A DNA stretch of 64,000 nt from Bacteroidota bacterium (GTDB lineage Bacteria; Bacteroidota; Bacteroidia; Sphingobacteriales; Sphingobacteriaceae), in contig JAEXHI010000006.1 of assembly GCA_023450085.1 (NCBI GenBank), positions 1 to 64,000 on the forward strand. Direction: 5' to 3'. Positions 52,907 through 61,947 of the stretch are shown piece by piece. The notes beneath the pieces were generated by a model. The model ran no database searches. It was not told the DNA's origin and saw only the letters and a program-made list of their open reading frames with translations. The translations under genes were made by a program, and so were the position numbers. Numbering within the stretch: position 1 is the first letter of the stretch; each line of letters starts with the position of its first letter.

Positions 52907-53344
52907 TTAAATCCCTAACTTAAGCTTATCTTCCCTACCAATAATATCAGCGATACTAGTTTCACCAAGAATTTTAAGTGTAGCATCCCTTACATCAATA
53001 AAGGCACTTCTAATTCCACAGGTTACCTCATCGGTACACTCGTCGCATTTGTGGTAAAAGTTCAAGCTGGCACAAGGTAACATGGCCACAGGACCATCGG
53101 TTAAACGTAAGATTTGTACCAAATAGATGTCTTCTGGTTTTTTATTAAGACTATAACCGCCACCGGCTCCTTTTTTACTGTAAAGAAAGCCCGCATTGCG
53201 CAAGTCCAATAAAATCTGCTCTAAAAATTTCTTTGGGATGTGCTCCTCCTCTGCAATCTTTGAAATTTGCATTGGCGGTTGGTTGATGTTTTTACCTAGC
53301 GCAACCAGCGCTTTAATGGCATACTTAGTCTTTTTAGAAAGCAT
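52907..53344 (-). CDS. Rrf2-family transcriptional regulator
   Basis: Start at the ATG at 53344 (MLSKKTKYAIKALVALG), 145 residues. Winged-helix domain with KTKYAIKALVALGKN, ISKIAEEEHIPKKFLEQILLDLRNAGFLYSKKGAGGGY, then a cysteine-bearing region LPCASLNFYHKCDECTDEVTCGI. The four cysteines could hold an iron-sulfur cluster as in IscR/NsrR/RirA types, or act without one as in CymR. Its position upstream of the sulfate-reduction genes on the same strand makes it the prime candidate regulator for them; CymR controls cysteine metabolism in Firmicutes. Target and ligand are inferred. Confidence 0.88.
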   Translation of the reverse strand: MLSKKTKYAIKALVALGKNINQPPMQISKIAEEEHIPKKFLEQILLDLRNAGFLYSKKGAGGGYSLNKKPEDIYLVQILRLTDGPVAMLPCASLNFYHKCDECTDEVTCGIRSAFIDVRDATLKILGETSIADIIGREDKLKLGI

Positions 53345-53421
53345 AGACAAATGTAGTAATTTTTTGCTTAGCTAGTAATTTGGTTAGTTTGTGTTTGGCT
53401 ACTTAGAAATGGTCTTCTTCC

Positions 53422-53931
53422 CTACTTTTCATAATTCTCTGGTATCCTTCCCTTTTTCGCTGCTTCAATATAGAGTTTTATTTGATTAACACTTGCATCT
53501 AGGTTCTGTTTAATTTCATGTTCCCAAAAACGCATCACTACATAACCTAAAGATTGGAGCGCATGATTCACAAACCTGTCCCGCTGCATATTACGTTCTA
53601 TCTTAGGAATCCAAAATTGTTGATTGGTTTTAGGTTTTCGCTGGTGCCATTCATAGCCATGCCAAAAATCTCCATCTATAAAAATAGCCAATTGATACTT
53701 TTCTATCACTAAATCTGGTCGACCTGGTAAATCCTTACGATGAATACGATAACGAATATTTTCTTTCCAAAGCGCTTTTCTGAGCATTAATTCAGGCTTA
53801 CTATTACTGCCCCTAATTTTAGCCATGGTTTTGCTGCGCTGCTTAGTGGTATAAAAACCAGCACTTTCCTCAAAGCGGGGAACTTTAATGGTATCTTCTT
53901 CGAGAATATAAAACTTAGGCTTTTTTCTCAT
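53422..53931 (-). CDS. very short patch repair (Vsr-type) endonuclease
   Basis: 169 residues. The Vsr fold is clear: RSKTMAKIRGSNSKPELMLRKALW, YRIHRKDLPGRPDLVI with Asp73, AIFIDGDFWHGYEW with Asp86 and His91, then RDRFVNHALQSLGYVVMRFWEHEI. Vsr nicks beside T-G mismatches that arise when 5-methylcytosine deaminates. Usually it accompanies a cytosine methyltransferase, but none lies in the flanking genes, so it is an orphan here. An extra N-terminal stretch of about 30 residues precedes the core. It does not appear to be in an operon with the Rrf2 gene downstream. Confidence 0.9.
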   Translation of the reverse strand: MRKKPKFYILEEDTIKVPRFEESAGFYTTKQRSKTMAKIRGSNSKPELMLRKALWKENIRYRIHRKDLPGRPDLVIEKYQLAIFIDGDFWHGYEWHQRKPKTNQQFWIPKIERNMQRDRFVNHALQSLGYVVMRFWEHEIKQNLDASVNQIKLYIEAAKKGRIPENYEK

Positions 53932-54106
53932 CTAATTACAAAAATAAGGTTTAATCAATTACTAACTATCAATAGCTAATGACCACTGGGCTGCCTTTTA
54001 ATGCAAATCATCACTTTTACCTATTGAGATTTAGGTGGTTTACGCATATTTACAAGCTATTCATCACCATTTTTTATTTTGTTATTGTAATTTTACCTGT
54101 GTTCAA

Positions 54107-55174
54107 ATGGCCGCAACGTTAAAGAAAATCTTCGAAAACAAACTTATTAAACACAATATCAAGTATACTGCTGTAGGTATTAGTGTGGGTGTATGCATTA
54201 GCCTCTTAATTGCAATGGTTAACAGAAATGGGATATCAATTAGACAAACTTTTTTCAATATTCTATTTAGCGTTTTCATCAGTTTAGCTATTTCAAACAT
54301 CTTTTCTACCTTTCAAAAATACAGCCAAAGGTTCACCCGCCGTTTTTGGCAGCTGATATTACTTTATTACACCTGCAACCTATTAGGCATGTTAATAGGC
54401 ATCGAAGTATGTTATTTGATTATTTCCATTTTCTACGATGTTTCCTACGAACCTTTTAAACATGCACAGGAATACAAATCTATCTCGGTAATTGTTTTCA
54501 TTGTAGGCACCATTATGTTACTTTATCATTTGCAACAACGTAACGCCGAAAATGCCTTAAAAGCCAAGGATGCCGATTTAATCCGAAGTAATCAGCTGAA
54601 AGCCCAAGCAGAATTACAAGCGTTACAATCTAAAATCAACCCCCACTTTTTATACAATGCTTTAAATGCCATTACCAGTTTAATTCATGAAGACCCCGAT
54701 AAAGCAGAAGATATGACCATTAAGCTTTCGAAGCTATTTAGGTATAGTATCAACTCCCAACAACAAAATTACTGTACGCTAAAAGAAGAGATTGATATTT
54801 TGAATACTTATTTAGCCATTGAAAAAGTAAGGTTTGGAAACAGAATTAATTTTAACATTGAGATAGAAGAAAGCATTTCATTTATTGATTTTCCTAGATT
54901 TTTACTACAACCATTAGTAGAAAATGCTTTAAAACACGGCCTAAAAGACACTTTTGAAAATGGACTTCTTCAAGTAAAAGTAGTTTCTAAAAACGGCAAG
55001 GTAGAAATCTTAGTAATGGATAATGGAATTCCCTTTCCTGATGAACTGGTTGCTGGATATGGTCTACAAAGCACCTTCGATAAATTAGCTTTACTTTATC
55101 CAAATCAACATGATATCGAATTAATTAATCAACCTCAAAAACAAATTAAAATTTCTATCCCTTTAAGCGCATGA
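54107..55174 (+). CDS. LytS-like sensor histidine kinase
   Basis: Start at the ATG at 54107 (MAATLKKIFENK), about 355 residues. Four membrane segments (IKYTAVGISVGVCISLLIAM and similar), then a coiled-coil linker, the His_kinase phospho-acceptor region INPHFLYNALNAITSL, and an HATPase domain (LLQPLVENALKHGL, VMDNGIPFP, YGLQSTFDKLALL). It overlaps the response-regulator gene by four bases (ATGA), so they form a two-component pair. Signal not identifiable; such LytS-type kinases often sense membrane or quinone state. Confidence 0.92.
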   Translation: MAATLKKIFENKLIKHNIKYTAVGISVGVCISLLIAMVNRNGISIRQTFFNILFSVFISLAISNIFSTFQKYSQRFTRRFWQLILLYYTCNLLGMLIGIEVCYLIISIFYDVSYEPFKHAQEYKSISVIVFIVGTIMLLYHLQQRNAENALKAKDADLIRSNQLKAQAELQALQSKINPHFLYNALNAITSLIHEDPDKAEDMTIKLSKLFRYSINSQQQNYCTLKEEIDILNTYLAIEKVRFGNRINFNIEIEESISFIDFPRFLLQPLVENALKHGLKDTFENGLLQVKVVSKNGKVEILVMDNGIPFPDELVAGYGLQSTFDKLALLYPNQHDIELINQPQKQIKISIPLSA

Positions 55175-55914
55175 ACTGGAAAACCATTATTATTGAAGAT
55201 GAACAATTAGCCAGACAAAGATTGAAAAGGCTGCTGAATAACTATCAGGAAGTGGAGATTATTGCTGAAGCTGAAAATGGCTTAGAAGGACTTGAGTTGA
55301 TTAACAAACACCAACCAGATCTGATTTTTCTGGATATAGAAATGCCTATCTTAAATGGCTTTGAAATGTTGGCTAAACTTGGTGAACATCAGCCCAAAGT
55401 GGTGTTTACAACCGCTTATGACCAATATGCCATTAAGGCTTTTGATGAAGGTTCTATTGATTATCTACTTAAGCCAATTGAACTAGAACGCTTAGACAAA
55501 ACCATTCAGAAGTTAAAGCAAACCAATTTAGCCAAACCTGTTTTAGCATTAGATGAGCTATTGCAACAAATTAAGGGTAAAACCGTTCAAAAAACGCTTA
55601 CCGTGAAACTTGGAGATAGAATTTTACTCATCAAAATAGACGACATCATACATATTCAAGCAGAGGAAAAATATGTATTTCTATATACGGTAGACGGAAA
55701 AAAACATTTAACAGATTACACCCTCTCTATCTTGGAGGCCAAACTTCCTGAAGACTTCATCCGTATTCATCGCAGTGATATTATCAACACCAATTACATC
55801 AGCGAAATTAGAAAAGGATTTAACGGTGCATTGATTTTTGTGATGAGCAATCAATCAAAGGTTAGCTCCAGCAGATCAAACAGTGAAAGCTTACGTACCC
55901 GCTTCGGCATTTAA
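55171..55914 (+). CDS. LytTR-family response regulator
   Basis: 247 residues. Receiver domain with acidic IIEDEQ, phospho-acceptor Asp55 (DLIFLDIEMP), and the Thr/Lys positions in VFTTAYDQYAIKAF and YLLKPIE. The C-terminal LytTR DNA-binding domain reads LTVKLGDRILLIKIDDIIHIQAEEKYVFLYT and DFIRIHRSDIINTNYI. It is translated together with the kinase upstream, by an ATGA overlap. It should bind a pair of LytTR half-sites; none is proposed here. A further histidine kinase gene begins 46 bases downstream. Confidence 0.94.
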   Translation: MNWKTIIIEDEQLARQRLKRLLNNYQEVEIIAEAENGLEGLELINKHQPDLIFLDIEMPILNGFEMLAKLGEHQPKVVFTTAYDQYAIKAFDEGSIDYLLKPIELERLDKTIQKLKQTNLAKPVLALDELLQQIKGKTVQKTLTVKLGDRILLIKIDDIIHIQAEEKYVFLYTVDGKKHLTDYTLSILEAKLPEDFIRIHRSDIINTNYISEIRKGFNGALIFVMSNQSKVSSSRSNSESLRTRFGI

Positions 55915-55960
55915 GTGTATTTACCTGTTTTTATAATTTATTGATAAATGAGTAAAAGCT

Positions 55961-57292
55961 TTGTTATTTTTGTTTAACCAGACAAATAACTTGCTACATT
56001 TCTTAACATACAGAACACCAGCCAAATTTCTAAAAGCTTTTGATGAATACGCTGCAGATGTCAATCTGAATTCTGTAAAAATCATTAGCTCACTGATATT
56101 GATCCTTGGAAGTATCTCCAGGACATTAGCGATTGTTTTTCATCAAGATGCCGTTAAAATACCTGGCTACGATCAGCTTTCGCTAAACAACTGGCTTCAG
56201 TTAGCCTTTTCTGCGGTGTTTTTTGGTCTAAGCATCTATGTCATTAACAAACAAGTACCGCTTCGTTATAAGAAAATTATTGTACTCGCTTTTGTTGCAT
56301 TTTTCCTTACTGCGGCTTTCAATATCAGCTATATCATTTCATTGCACAACACAAAGAATACATTATTTGTATTTTTAGTAGGCATAGTAGCAGCCAGCCT
56401 CTTCTTTGCTATCGAATATCAGCACATGAAGCTGCTTGTAATTTACGTGATTGCACTATACTTTGCCGCTACACAATTTTCGGAACTTGCCAACCAGCAA
56501 AAGATAGTCAATTTTATGGCTGGTATTATCTTGGGAATAGTATTGTTAAGCTTTTCGAGATATAGTTATTACTTTAAGTCTTCACATTTTGTACAGATAA
56601 AGGAACTAGAAGAAAAGAATATCGAAATAGCCCATTTAAATAACCAAAAAGGGGAAATCCTCTCCTTTGTTGCCCACGATTTAAGAGCTCCATTAAACAA
56701 TATTGAAGCGCTTAGCCAAATGATGCTATTTGAAAAAGGGGACCAAGGGGAAACCAAAATGATTTACAATTCAGCTTTACAGGCCAAAAATATCATCAAT
56801 GATTTAATAGAAGCTGTTAGAACAAGCCAACCTGAACTACAAAAGGAAACCTTTGAGCTGAATCCTTATCTACAGAAAATCATTACCAAATGGGAAACCA
56901 ATACCGATAGAAAAATTATTTTCAGCCAAGGAAATGAACATTTGAAATTAAGTGCCAATGCCTCAAAGTTAGAACGGGTAATCGATAACCTTATTAGTAA
57001 TGCGCTTAAATTCTCGAGCGTTGATAAAGAAATTAATGTGCTGGCTAGCAATGTAAAAAACAAAGCCTTTATAAAGGTGAAAGACAACGGTATTGGTATG
57101 CCTTCCGAGTTACAGTCACATATTTTCGAACAATTCTCCAAAGCAGGCAGAAAAGGTCTTCAAGGAGAAAAATCGATTGGACTCGGGCTACATATCTCGC
57201 ATAAAATTATCGAACAGCATGCAGGTGAGCTGTCGGTAAGCAGCGTTGAAAACGAAGGGACAACCTTTACGATTCAATTACCGATGGTTTAA
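55961..57292 (+). CDS. membrane histidine kinase
   Basis: 443 residues. About six membrane segments in the first 210 residues (IISSLILILGSISRTLAIVF; IIVLAFVAFFLTAAFNISYI; LLVIYVIALYFAATQF), then HisKA with HDLRAPLNNIE and an HATPase with NLISNALKFSS, VKDNGIGMP and GLGLHISHKI. No receiver is fused. The frame has a TGA at 55949-55951 and no early ATG, so a TTG at 55961 (or a later TTG/CTG near 55991) is the likely start. It follows the LytTR gene by 46 bases, so it may be co-transcribed. Its stop overlaps the converging helicase gene by four bases. Confidence 0.88.
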   Translation: MLFLFNQTNNLLHFLTYRTPAKFLKAFDEYAADVNLNSVKIISSLILILGSISRTLAIVFHQDAVKIPGYDQLSLNNWLQLAFSAVFFGLSIYVINKQVPLRYKKIIVLAFVAFFLTAAFNISYIISLHNTKNTLFVFLVGIVAASLFFAIEYQHMKLLVIYVIALYFAATQFSELANQQKIVNFMAGIILGIVLLSFSRYSYYFKSSHFVQIKELEEKNIEIAHLNNQKGEILSFVAHDLRAPLNNIEALSQMMLFEKGDQGETKMIYNSALQAKNIINDLIEAVRTSQPELQKETFELNPYLQKIITKWETNTDRKIIFSQGNEHLKLSANASKLERVIDNLISNALKFSSVDKEINVLASNVKNKAFIKVKDNGIGMPSELQSHIFEQFSKAGRKGLQGEKSIGLGLHISHKIIEQHAGELSVSSVENEGTTFTIQLPMV

Positions 57293-58737
57293 TCCTCATC
57301 CTCCACTTTTCCAGCAAACAAGTCTTTACTAAAATTCACCAAAAAAAGTTCTCGTTTGGCCCTGGTAACCGCCGTGTACAACCAACGCATAAAATCAAGA
57401 TCCACCATGTCTTCAGTCAAAAAACCTTGATCTACAAAAACAGCCTCCCATTGTCCACCTTGCGCCTTATGACAAGTAACAGCGTAGGCAAATTTAATCT
57501 GCAAAGCGTTATAATAAGGATCCTGCTTAATGGCCTGCAAACGTTCCTTTTTATTGGTAATGTGCTCATAGTCTAGCAATAATCCTTCGTATAATTTCTT
57601 ACTGGCCTCGTAAGGTAAGTTCGGGCTTTCAATTTGCAAGGTATCCAACAATACTTTACAGGTAATTGCCCCCATATCCGGAAAATCTACTAATTCCAAT
57701 TGCACTTCCGCAAAGCGAAACCCATGTCTTTCTTCCTCTCTGCGCACCCTAATTACTTTGGCCATATCACCATTGGCAATAAATGCTGTTTCATTATCAT
57801 CTGGCAACCAAAAGTAATTATTGCGTACCACCATGATATAATCTCCCCCACTCAGTTCCTCATCTCTATAAAGCAATCTCGCTCTTATCTGGTTGTTATA
57901 TATATTGGCAGATTTATTTGACCTACATACCACCAAGGCATTTTCGAGACCATATTTACCGTAAGCATATTCCAGCCCCTCTACAAACTTTATACCCGTC
58001 ATCCTAAAAATATCCTTGTAGCCTTTAGTGATGAATTTTGGCCATTTCGGTTCATCGTCATATGTATTCACCAACCTTCTTAGCATAGTGGCGTTGGCTA
58101 AAATACCTGATTTCTTTTCTTGTCTAACCACTTCTGTTAGTTCTATGGCAGTTACATTCAAATGAAAATTGCCACTCAAATAATCTGGATTTAAAGCAGG
58201 ACTATCTATACTACCCACAGGAGGGAGCTGAGCCGTATCGCCCACAAACAACAAAAAGCAGTTTTTAGGCTTACCTTCTGGCGAGGGCTGAAAAACAAAT
58301 TCCAGCAAATCACTTAAAAAAGACGAACCTCTTTGCGTATTCCAATCATCAGCAATCATGGAAGCCTCATCCACAATAAAAACGGTATTCTGTGCTAAAT
58401 TAGGGGCCAACTGAAAAATCAAATCCATATCCACAGCCGATTTTTTACGGTATATTTTCTTATGGATGGTGAGTGCTTTTTGCCCTGTATAATTACTCAT
58501 TACTTTGGCCGCCCTACCCGTTGGCGCCAACAGCGATGATTTTAGGCCAAACTTCGGTAATGCCTTCACCAAAGCAGCAACGGAAGTGGTTTTACCCGTT
58601 CCAGCATAACCCCTTAATACAAAACAAGCTTCTGCGTTTGGCCTACTCAAAAAGCTTGCAGCTTCCTTACAAAACTGCAGCTGTTCCTTGGTGGGAGCAA
58701 ATGGATAAGATTGAGCAATGAGTTGGGCTTTGTCCAT
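57289..58737 (-). CDS. RecD-like superfamily 1 DNA helicase
   Basis: Start at the ATG at 58737 (MDKAQLIAQ), about 482 residues. Walker A LRGYAGTGKTTSVAAL, Walker B VDEASM, and GDTAQLPPVG, with the later motifs VTCHKAQGGQWEAVFVDQG and LYTAVTRAKRELFLVNF. These are the RecD/ExoV-alpha (UvrD-like C-terminal) signatures of a 5'-3' helicase. It lacks the long RecD2 N-terminal HhH region, so it is a short RecD-like protein of the type common in Bacteroidota. The gene stands alone on the minus strand and converges with the histidine kinase gene. Confidence 0.9.
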   Translation of the reverse strand: MDKAQLIAQSYPFAPTKEQLQFCKEAASFLSRPNAEACFVLRGYAGTGKTTSVAALVKALPKFGLKSSLLAPTGRAAKVMSNYTGQKALTIHKKIYRKKSAVDMDLIFQLAPNLAQNTVFIVDEASMIADDWNTQRGSSFLSDLLEFVFQPSPEGKPKNCFLLFVGDTAQLPPVGSIDSPALNPDYLSGNFHLNVTAIELTEVVRQEKKSGILANATMLRRLVNTYDDEPKWPKFITKGYKDIFRMTGIKFVEGLEYAYGKYGLENALVVCRSNKSANIYNNQIRARLLYRDEELSGGDYIMVVRNNYFWLPDDNETAFIANGDMAKVIRVRREEERHGFRFAEVQLELVDFPDMGAITCKVLLDTLQIESPNLPYEASKKLYEGLLLDYEHITNKKERLQAIKQDPYYNALQIKFAYAVTCHKAQGGQWEAVFVDQGFLTEDMVDLDFMRWLYTAVTRAKRELFLVNFSKDLFAGKVEDED

Positions 58738-58792
58738 TTGGCAAAGATGCAAAATATGCCACAGATGCACAGCTATTAATACCATTAAATAC

Positions 58793-58862
58793 CCCACCCT
58801 TTGGCCCTTCTTCTAGAAGAGGAGAATTACATTACTCCTTTCCCTCCGACAAGCCGGAGGGT
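58793..58862. repeat. palindromic repeat block
   Basis: TCTTCTAGAAGA (58809-58820) is a perfect palindrome within CCCTTC...AGGAG, and CCCTCCG / CGGAGGG (58842-58848, 58855-58861) forms a second hairpin. Related to the C-rich/G-rich elements at 7334, 44190 and 63053. The remaining 58863-58991 shows nothing but the promoter region of the next gene. Confidence 0.6.
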
Positions 58863-58991
58863 GATTAATAAATCAAATAGCCAATTAGTTATTAACAAAA
58901 AGGTGCTATTTTCATATAGAAACTAAAAACATCTGTGCATCTGTGGCAATAAAAATCCATTTTTAAAAAAAAGAACTATTTTTGTTGGTAC

Positions 58992-59816
58992 ATGAACAAT
59001 AACAGCATTTTACTAATTGACCCCAACTTTGAACCTGCAAATAGCTCCAATTTGAGTTTGCTGGTAAAAATAGGCGCCGACACCTTCTCATACGCCATTA
59101 TAGACAATGAGAAAAACTTTGTTCATGCCGTTTACGATGAGCAGGAATGTGAGAATGGCTACGAAAAATTAAATGAGCGTTTAAAAAATGATAGTTACCT
59201 ACAACTTACTTACAAAAAAGTAACGGTTGCTACACATACCAACAACATCATTTTTGTACCTCAAGAGCTGTTTAACGAACATAATGTAACGGTTTACACC
59301 AAATACTTTGAAGAAACTGACTCTAATAAAGTATATGTACAACCTTCTTTACAACAATCCATTAATACAGTGTTCTCTTTACCTGTTTTTGCAGAAAAGA
59401 CTATTAATGAACGTTGGGAAAAGGCCACTAGATTGTATCAAAATGCAGGTTTAGTTGAACTGGCAACCAATCTTCAACAAGATACCATACTGGTTGATTT
59501 TACGGTAGGTTCTTTCCAGTTCATCTATCTTAAAAACCAAAAAGTAGCGTTTATGCAGAGCTACCAGTTTGAAGACCTTGAAGAACTTACCTACTTCCTT
59601 TTATTGATCGTAAACCAACTTAATATCAATACCGAAACTACTGAAATTAAAGTTTGCGGCATTATCCATGAAGGAGATGATAAATGGAAGCTGCTTAATC
59701 AATACTTCAACAAAATTGATTTGTTAACACTAAAGGCTAATCTAGATACCAATATTTTAGATGATATGCCTTTGCACTATTATACTGGTTTACTTGCTTT
59801 ACAACAATGCGTATAG
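58992..59816 (+). CDS. DUF3822 protein
   Basis: 274 residues, starting MNNNSILLIDPNFEP. It has the DUF3822 pattern: two related halves with actin/ribonuclease-H-like strands (LSLLVKIGADTFSYAIID and TILVDFTVGSFQFIYLKNQKVAFMQSY). Function unknown. Its 3' end overlaps rsmD by 10 bases, and coaD follows, an order that recurs in Bacteroidota. The second-half VDFTVG resembles the phosphate-1 loop of actin-type ATPases but without a clear DxG, so nucleotide binding is doubtful. Probably cytoplasmic: no signal peptide or membrane segment is visible. Confidence 0.82.
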   Translation: MNNNSILLIDPNFEPANSSNLSLLVKIGADTFSYAIIDNEKNFVHAVYDEQECENGYEKLNERLKNDSYLQLTYKKVTVATHTNNIIFVPQELFNEHNVTVYTKYFEETDSNKVYVQPSLQQSINTVFSLPVFAEKTINERWEKATRLYQNAGLVELATNLQQDTILVDFTVGSFQFIYLKNQKVAFMQSYQFEDLEELTYFLLLIVNQLNINTETTEIKVCGIIHEGDDKWKLLNQYFNKIDLLTLKANLDTNILDDMPLHYYTGLLALQQCV

Positions 59817-60334
59817 TTGGTGGTAAATTAAAGGGCCTACAATTTCATGCCCCTGCAAAACTTCCTGTAAGGCCAACTACTGATATGGCCAAAGAAGCAT
59901 TATTCAACATCCTATTAAACAGCTATGATTTTGATGAGTGTAATGTACTTGACCTTTTTACAGGAACTGGTAATATCAGCATCGAATTTGCTTCCCGTGA
60001 GGTAGGAAATATCACTTCGGTTGATAAACATCCTGGTTGTGTAGCTTGGCTTAAAACCGTGAAGGATAAACACCAGCTAGCTATTGACATTCGCAAAGCA
60101 GATGCTTTTAAGTTTCTGGAACAGACGGCTGATAAATATGATATTATTTTTGCAGATCCTCCGTATGATTTGCCTAACATTCCTTTACTGCCTCAATTAG
60201 TAGCAAAACATCAGTTATTAAAAGAAAATGGCGTATTGGTAGTGGAACATCCATCCATGCTAAAATTAGAGCAGCAACCTGGTTACGTAGAAACGCGTAA
60301 ATATGGCTATTCTTCGTTTAGTTTTTTTAAATAG
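59807..60334 (+). CDS. rsmD: 16S rRNA (guanine966-N2)-methyltransferase RsmD
   Basis: 175 residues. SAM-binding Rossmann fold with VLDLFTGTGNISIEFASR (about 45-62), preceded by the family start MRIVGGKLKGLQFHAP and PTTDMAKEALFNIL, and the catalytic DPPYDLP motif at about 117-123. It methylates G966 of 16S rRNA. It overlaps the DUF3822 gene and is followed after 111 bases by coaD, the common rsmD-coaD neighbourhood. Confidence 0.95.
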   Translation: MRIVGGKLKGLQFHAPAKLPVRPTTDMAKEALFNILLNSYDFDECNVLDLFTGTGNISIEFASREVGNITSVDKHPGCVAWLKTVKDKHQLAIDIRKADAFKFLEQTADKYDIIFADPPYDLPNIPLLPQLVAKHQLLKENGVLVVEHPSMLKLEQQPGYVETRKYGYSSFSFFK

Positions 60335-60445
60335 ATGAAAGAACAAGGATAAAAGAGCAAAGACTTATACAAAACGTTAGTTTTCTTGCAGTTTATCTTT
60401 ATTCCTTATTCTTTGTTCCTTTATCCTTTTCAACTATCTTTGAAC

Positions 60446-60907
60446 ATGAAAATTGCTCTATTTCCTGGATCATTTGACCCCATCACCATTGCTCACGTTG
60501 ATATTTTAAAACGTTCATTACCCCTATTTGATAAAATTGTAGTGGGCATTGGATTGAATAGCTCTAAGCAGAGTTTCCTTTCTGCCGAAAAAAGGGAAGA
60601 GATCGTAAAAAGCATTTTTGTGAACGACAGCAACGTAGAAGTTCAATTGTACCAAGGATTGACGATTGATTTTTGCAAGAAAATTAATGCAACCTATATG
60701 GTAAGGGGCATTCGTTCGGCTTCAGATTTCGAATATGAACGTGCCATTGCACAAATCAACAAAACCATGATGCCCGAGGTTGAGACCATTATCTTACTAA
60801 GTCGCCCAGAATATTCGGCCATTAGCTCCACCATTGTGAGAGATATTTTAAGGAATAATGGTGATGTAAGTCAGTTTGTACCAAAAGAAGCACTAGCGTT
60901 CCTATAA
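60446..60907 (+). CDS. coaD: phosphopantetheine adenylyltransferase
   Basis: 153 residues from the ATG at 60446 (MKIALFPGSFDPITIAH); an upstream frame start would add 20 hydrophobic residues not seen in the family. Nucleotidyltransferase with FPGSFDPITIAHVDIL, RGIRSASDFEYERAIAQIN and ISSTIVRDIL (ISSTxxR). The penultimate step of coenzyme A synthesis. In place of TxGH the protein has TIAH, a conservative change of the glycine preceding the catalytic His. The neighbours are rsmD and DUF3822. Confidence 0.94.
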   Translation: MKIALFPGSFDPITIAHVDILKRSLPLFDKIVVGIGLNSSKQSFLSAEKREEIVKSIFVNDSNVEVQLYQGLTIDFCKKINATYMVRGIRSASDFEYERAIAQINKTMMPEVETIILLSRPEYSAISSTIVRDILRNNGDVSQFVPKEALAFL

Positions 60908-61028
60908 TCAACACAAAATAAACACCTTATTTACAGCGTCATAAAAAAATATTTATCAATTTTATATTTTTTATTGTAACGTTTTCCCACAACACCTACT
61001 AATGGTTTAAATTAAAATCTTAAACACC

Positions 61029-61919
61029 ATGAAATCATTAGTAAAAAACGTTATCGCCAAAACTGTAAAGTTCGCCCTATTATCTGCCATAGCTGTTGCA
61101 CCAATTAGCAGTGCATTTAGTCAAAAAGCCAAAACCACTTCCCTCCTTTGGAAAATTGAAGGTAATGGATTACAAAAACCTTCCTATTTGTTTGGCACTA
61201 ACCACATGCTTTGTGAAAACGATTACAATATGCCTCAAAAAGTGAAAAACGCGATGAGCAACACCGAGCAAAGCTATTTAGAGATTAACTTGGCTGACCC
61301 TAACTTAGCTAAAGAAACACAAAAGCACATGAACACTGCGCAACCACTTAGCACTTTGGTGAGTAAAGAAGATGCACACTACATCGATTCTCTATTACAA
61401 TTAAAACTTAAAACCAATTTAAAACAGTTAGAGAACTTTAAACCAATGCTCATTGTAAGCGCAATCATGCAAACTTCTCTGCCTTGTAAACTCATTAGCT
61501 TTGAAGGAGAAATCATTAAAGCAACTAAAGCCTCCAATAAAGAAGTAAAAGGATTATCGAGTATAGAGGAACAGTACTCATTTTTAGACAAGGTTTTTAA
61601 ACCAAAGGATTTTGTACCATATTTGAAAATGTGGTCTGATGAAGAGCTAAAAAGAGGCTTTACCGAACTTAGAGGAGCCTACCTAAAAGAGGACTTAGAA
61701 AAAATAGATGAGTTGATGGCAGCTTTTTATACTGCAGACCCTGATGGTTACCATAACCTGTTACCTGTACGCAATCACCTATGGGCGGATAGAATGCCAG
61801 CAATAGCCAAAGAAAAACCAACATTTTTTGCCGTAGGTTGTGGTCATTTGCAAGGCAAAGAAGGATTAATAGAATTATTGCAAAATAAAGGCTTCAAAGT
61901 AACCCCAGTATTCAACTAA
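61029..61919 (+). CDS. TraB/GumN-family secreted protein
   Basis: 296 residues. Signal peptide ends near SAFSQ. It begins LLWKIEGNGLQKPSYLFGTNHM, the TraB/GumN opening, and ends FFAVGCGHLQGKEGLIELLQNKGFKV, with conserved Gly-x-x-His and the Gly-His block near the C-terminus that may form a Tiki-like metalloprotease site. Family function in bacteria is poorly known; eukaryotic relatives (Tiki) are metalloproteases. The ECF sigma gene starts 28 bases after its stop, so it may be co-transcribed with the sigma factor and the membrane protein. Confidence 0.85.
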   Translation: MKSLVKNVIAKTVKFALLSAIAVAPISSAFSQKAKTTSLLWKIEGNGLQKPSYLFGTNHMLCENDYNMPQKVKNAMSNTEQSYLEINLADPNLAKETQKHMNTAQPLSTLVSKEDAHYIDSLLQLKLKTNLKQLENFKPMLIVSAIMQTSLPCKLISFEGEIIKATKASNKEVKGLSSIEEQYSFLDKVFKPKDFVPYLKMWSDEELKRGFTELRGAYLKEDLEKIDELMAAFYTADPDGYHNLLPVRNHLWADRMPAIAKEKPTFFAVGCGHLQGKEGLIELLQNKGFKVTPVFN

Positions 61920-61947
61920 ACATTTGCCCTTAAAAGAACGCCAACCA

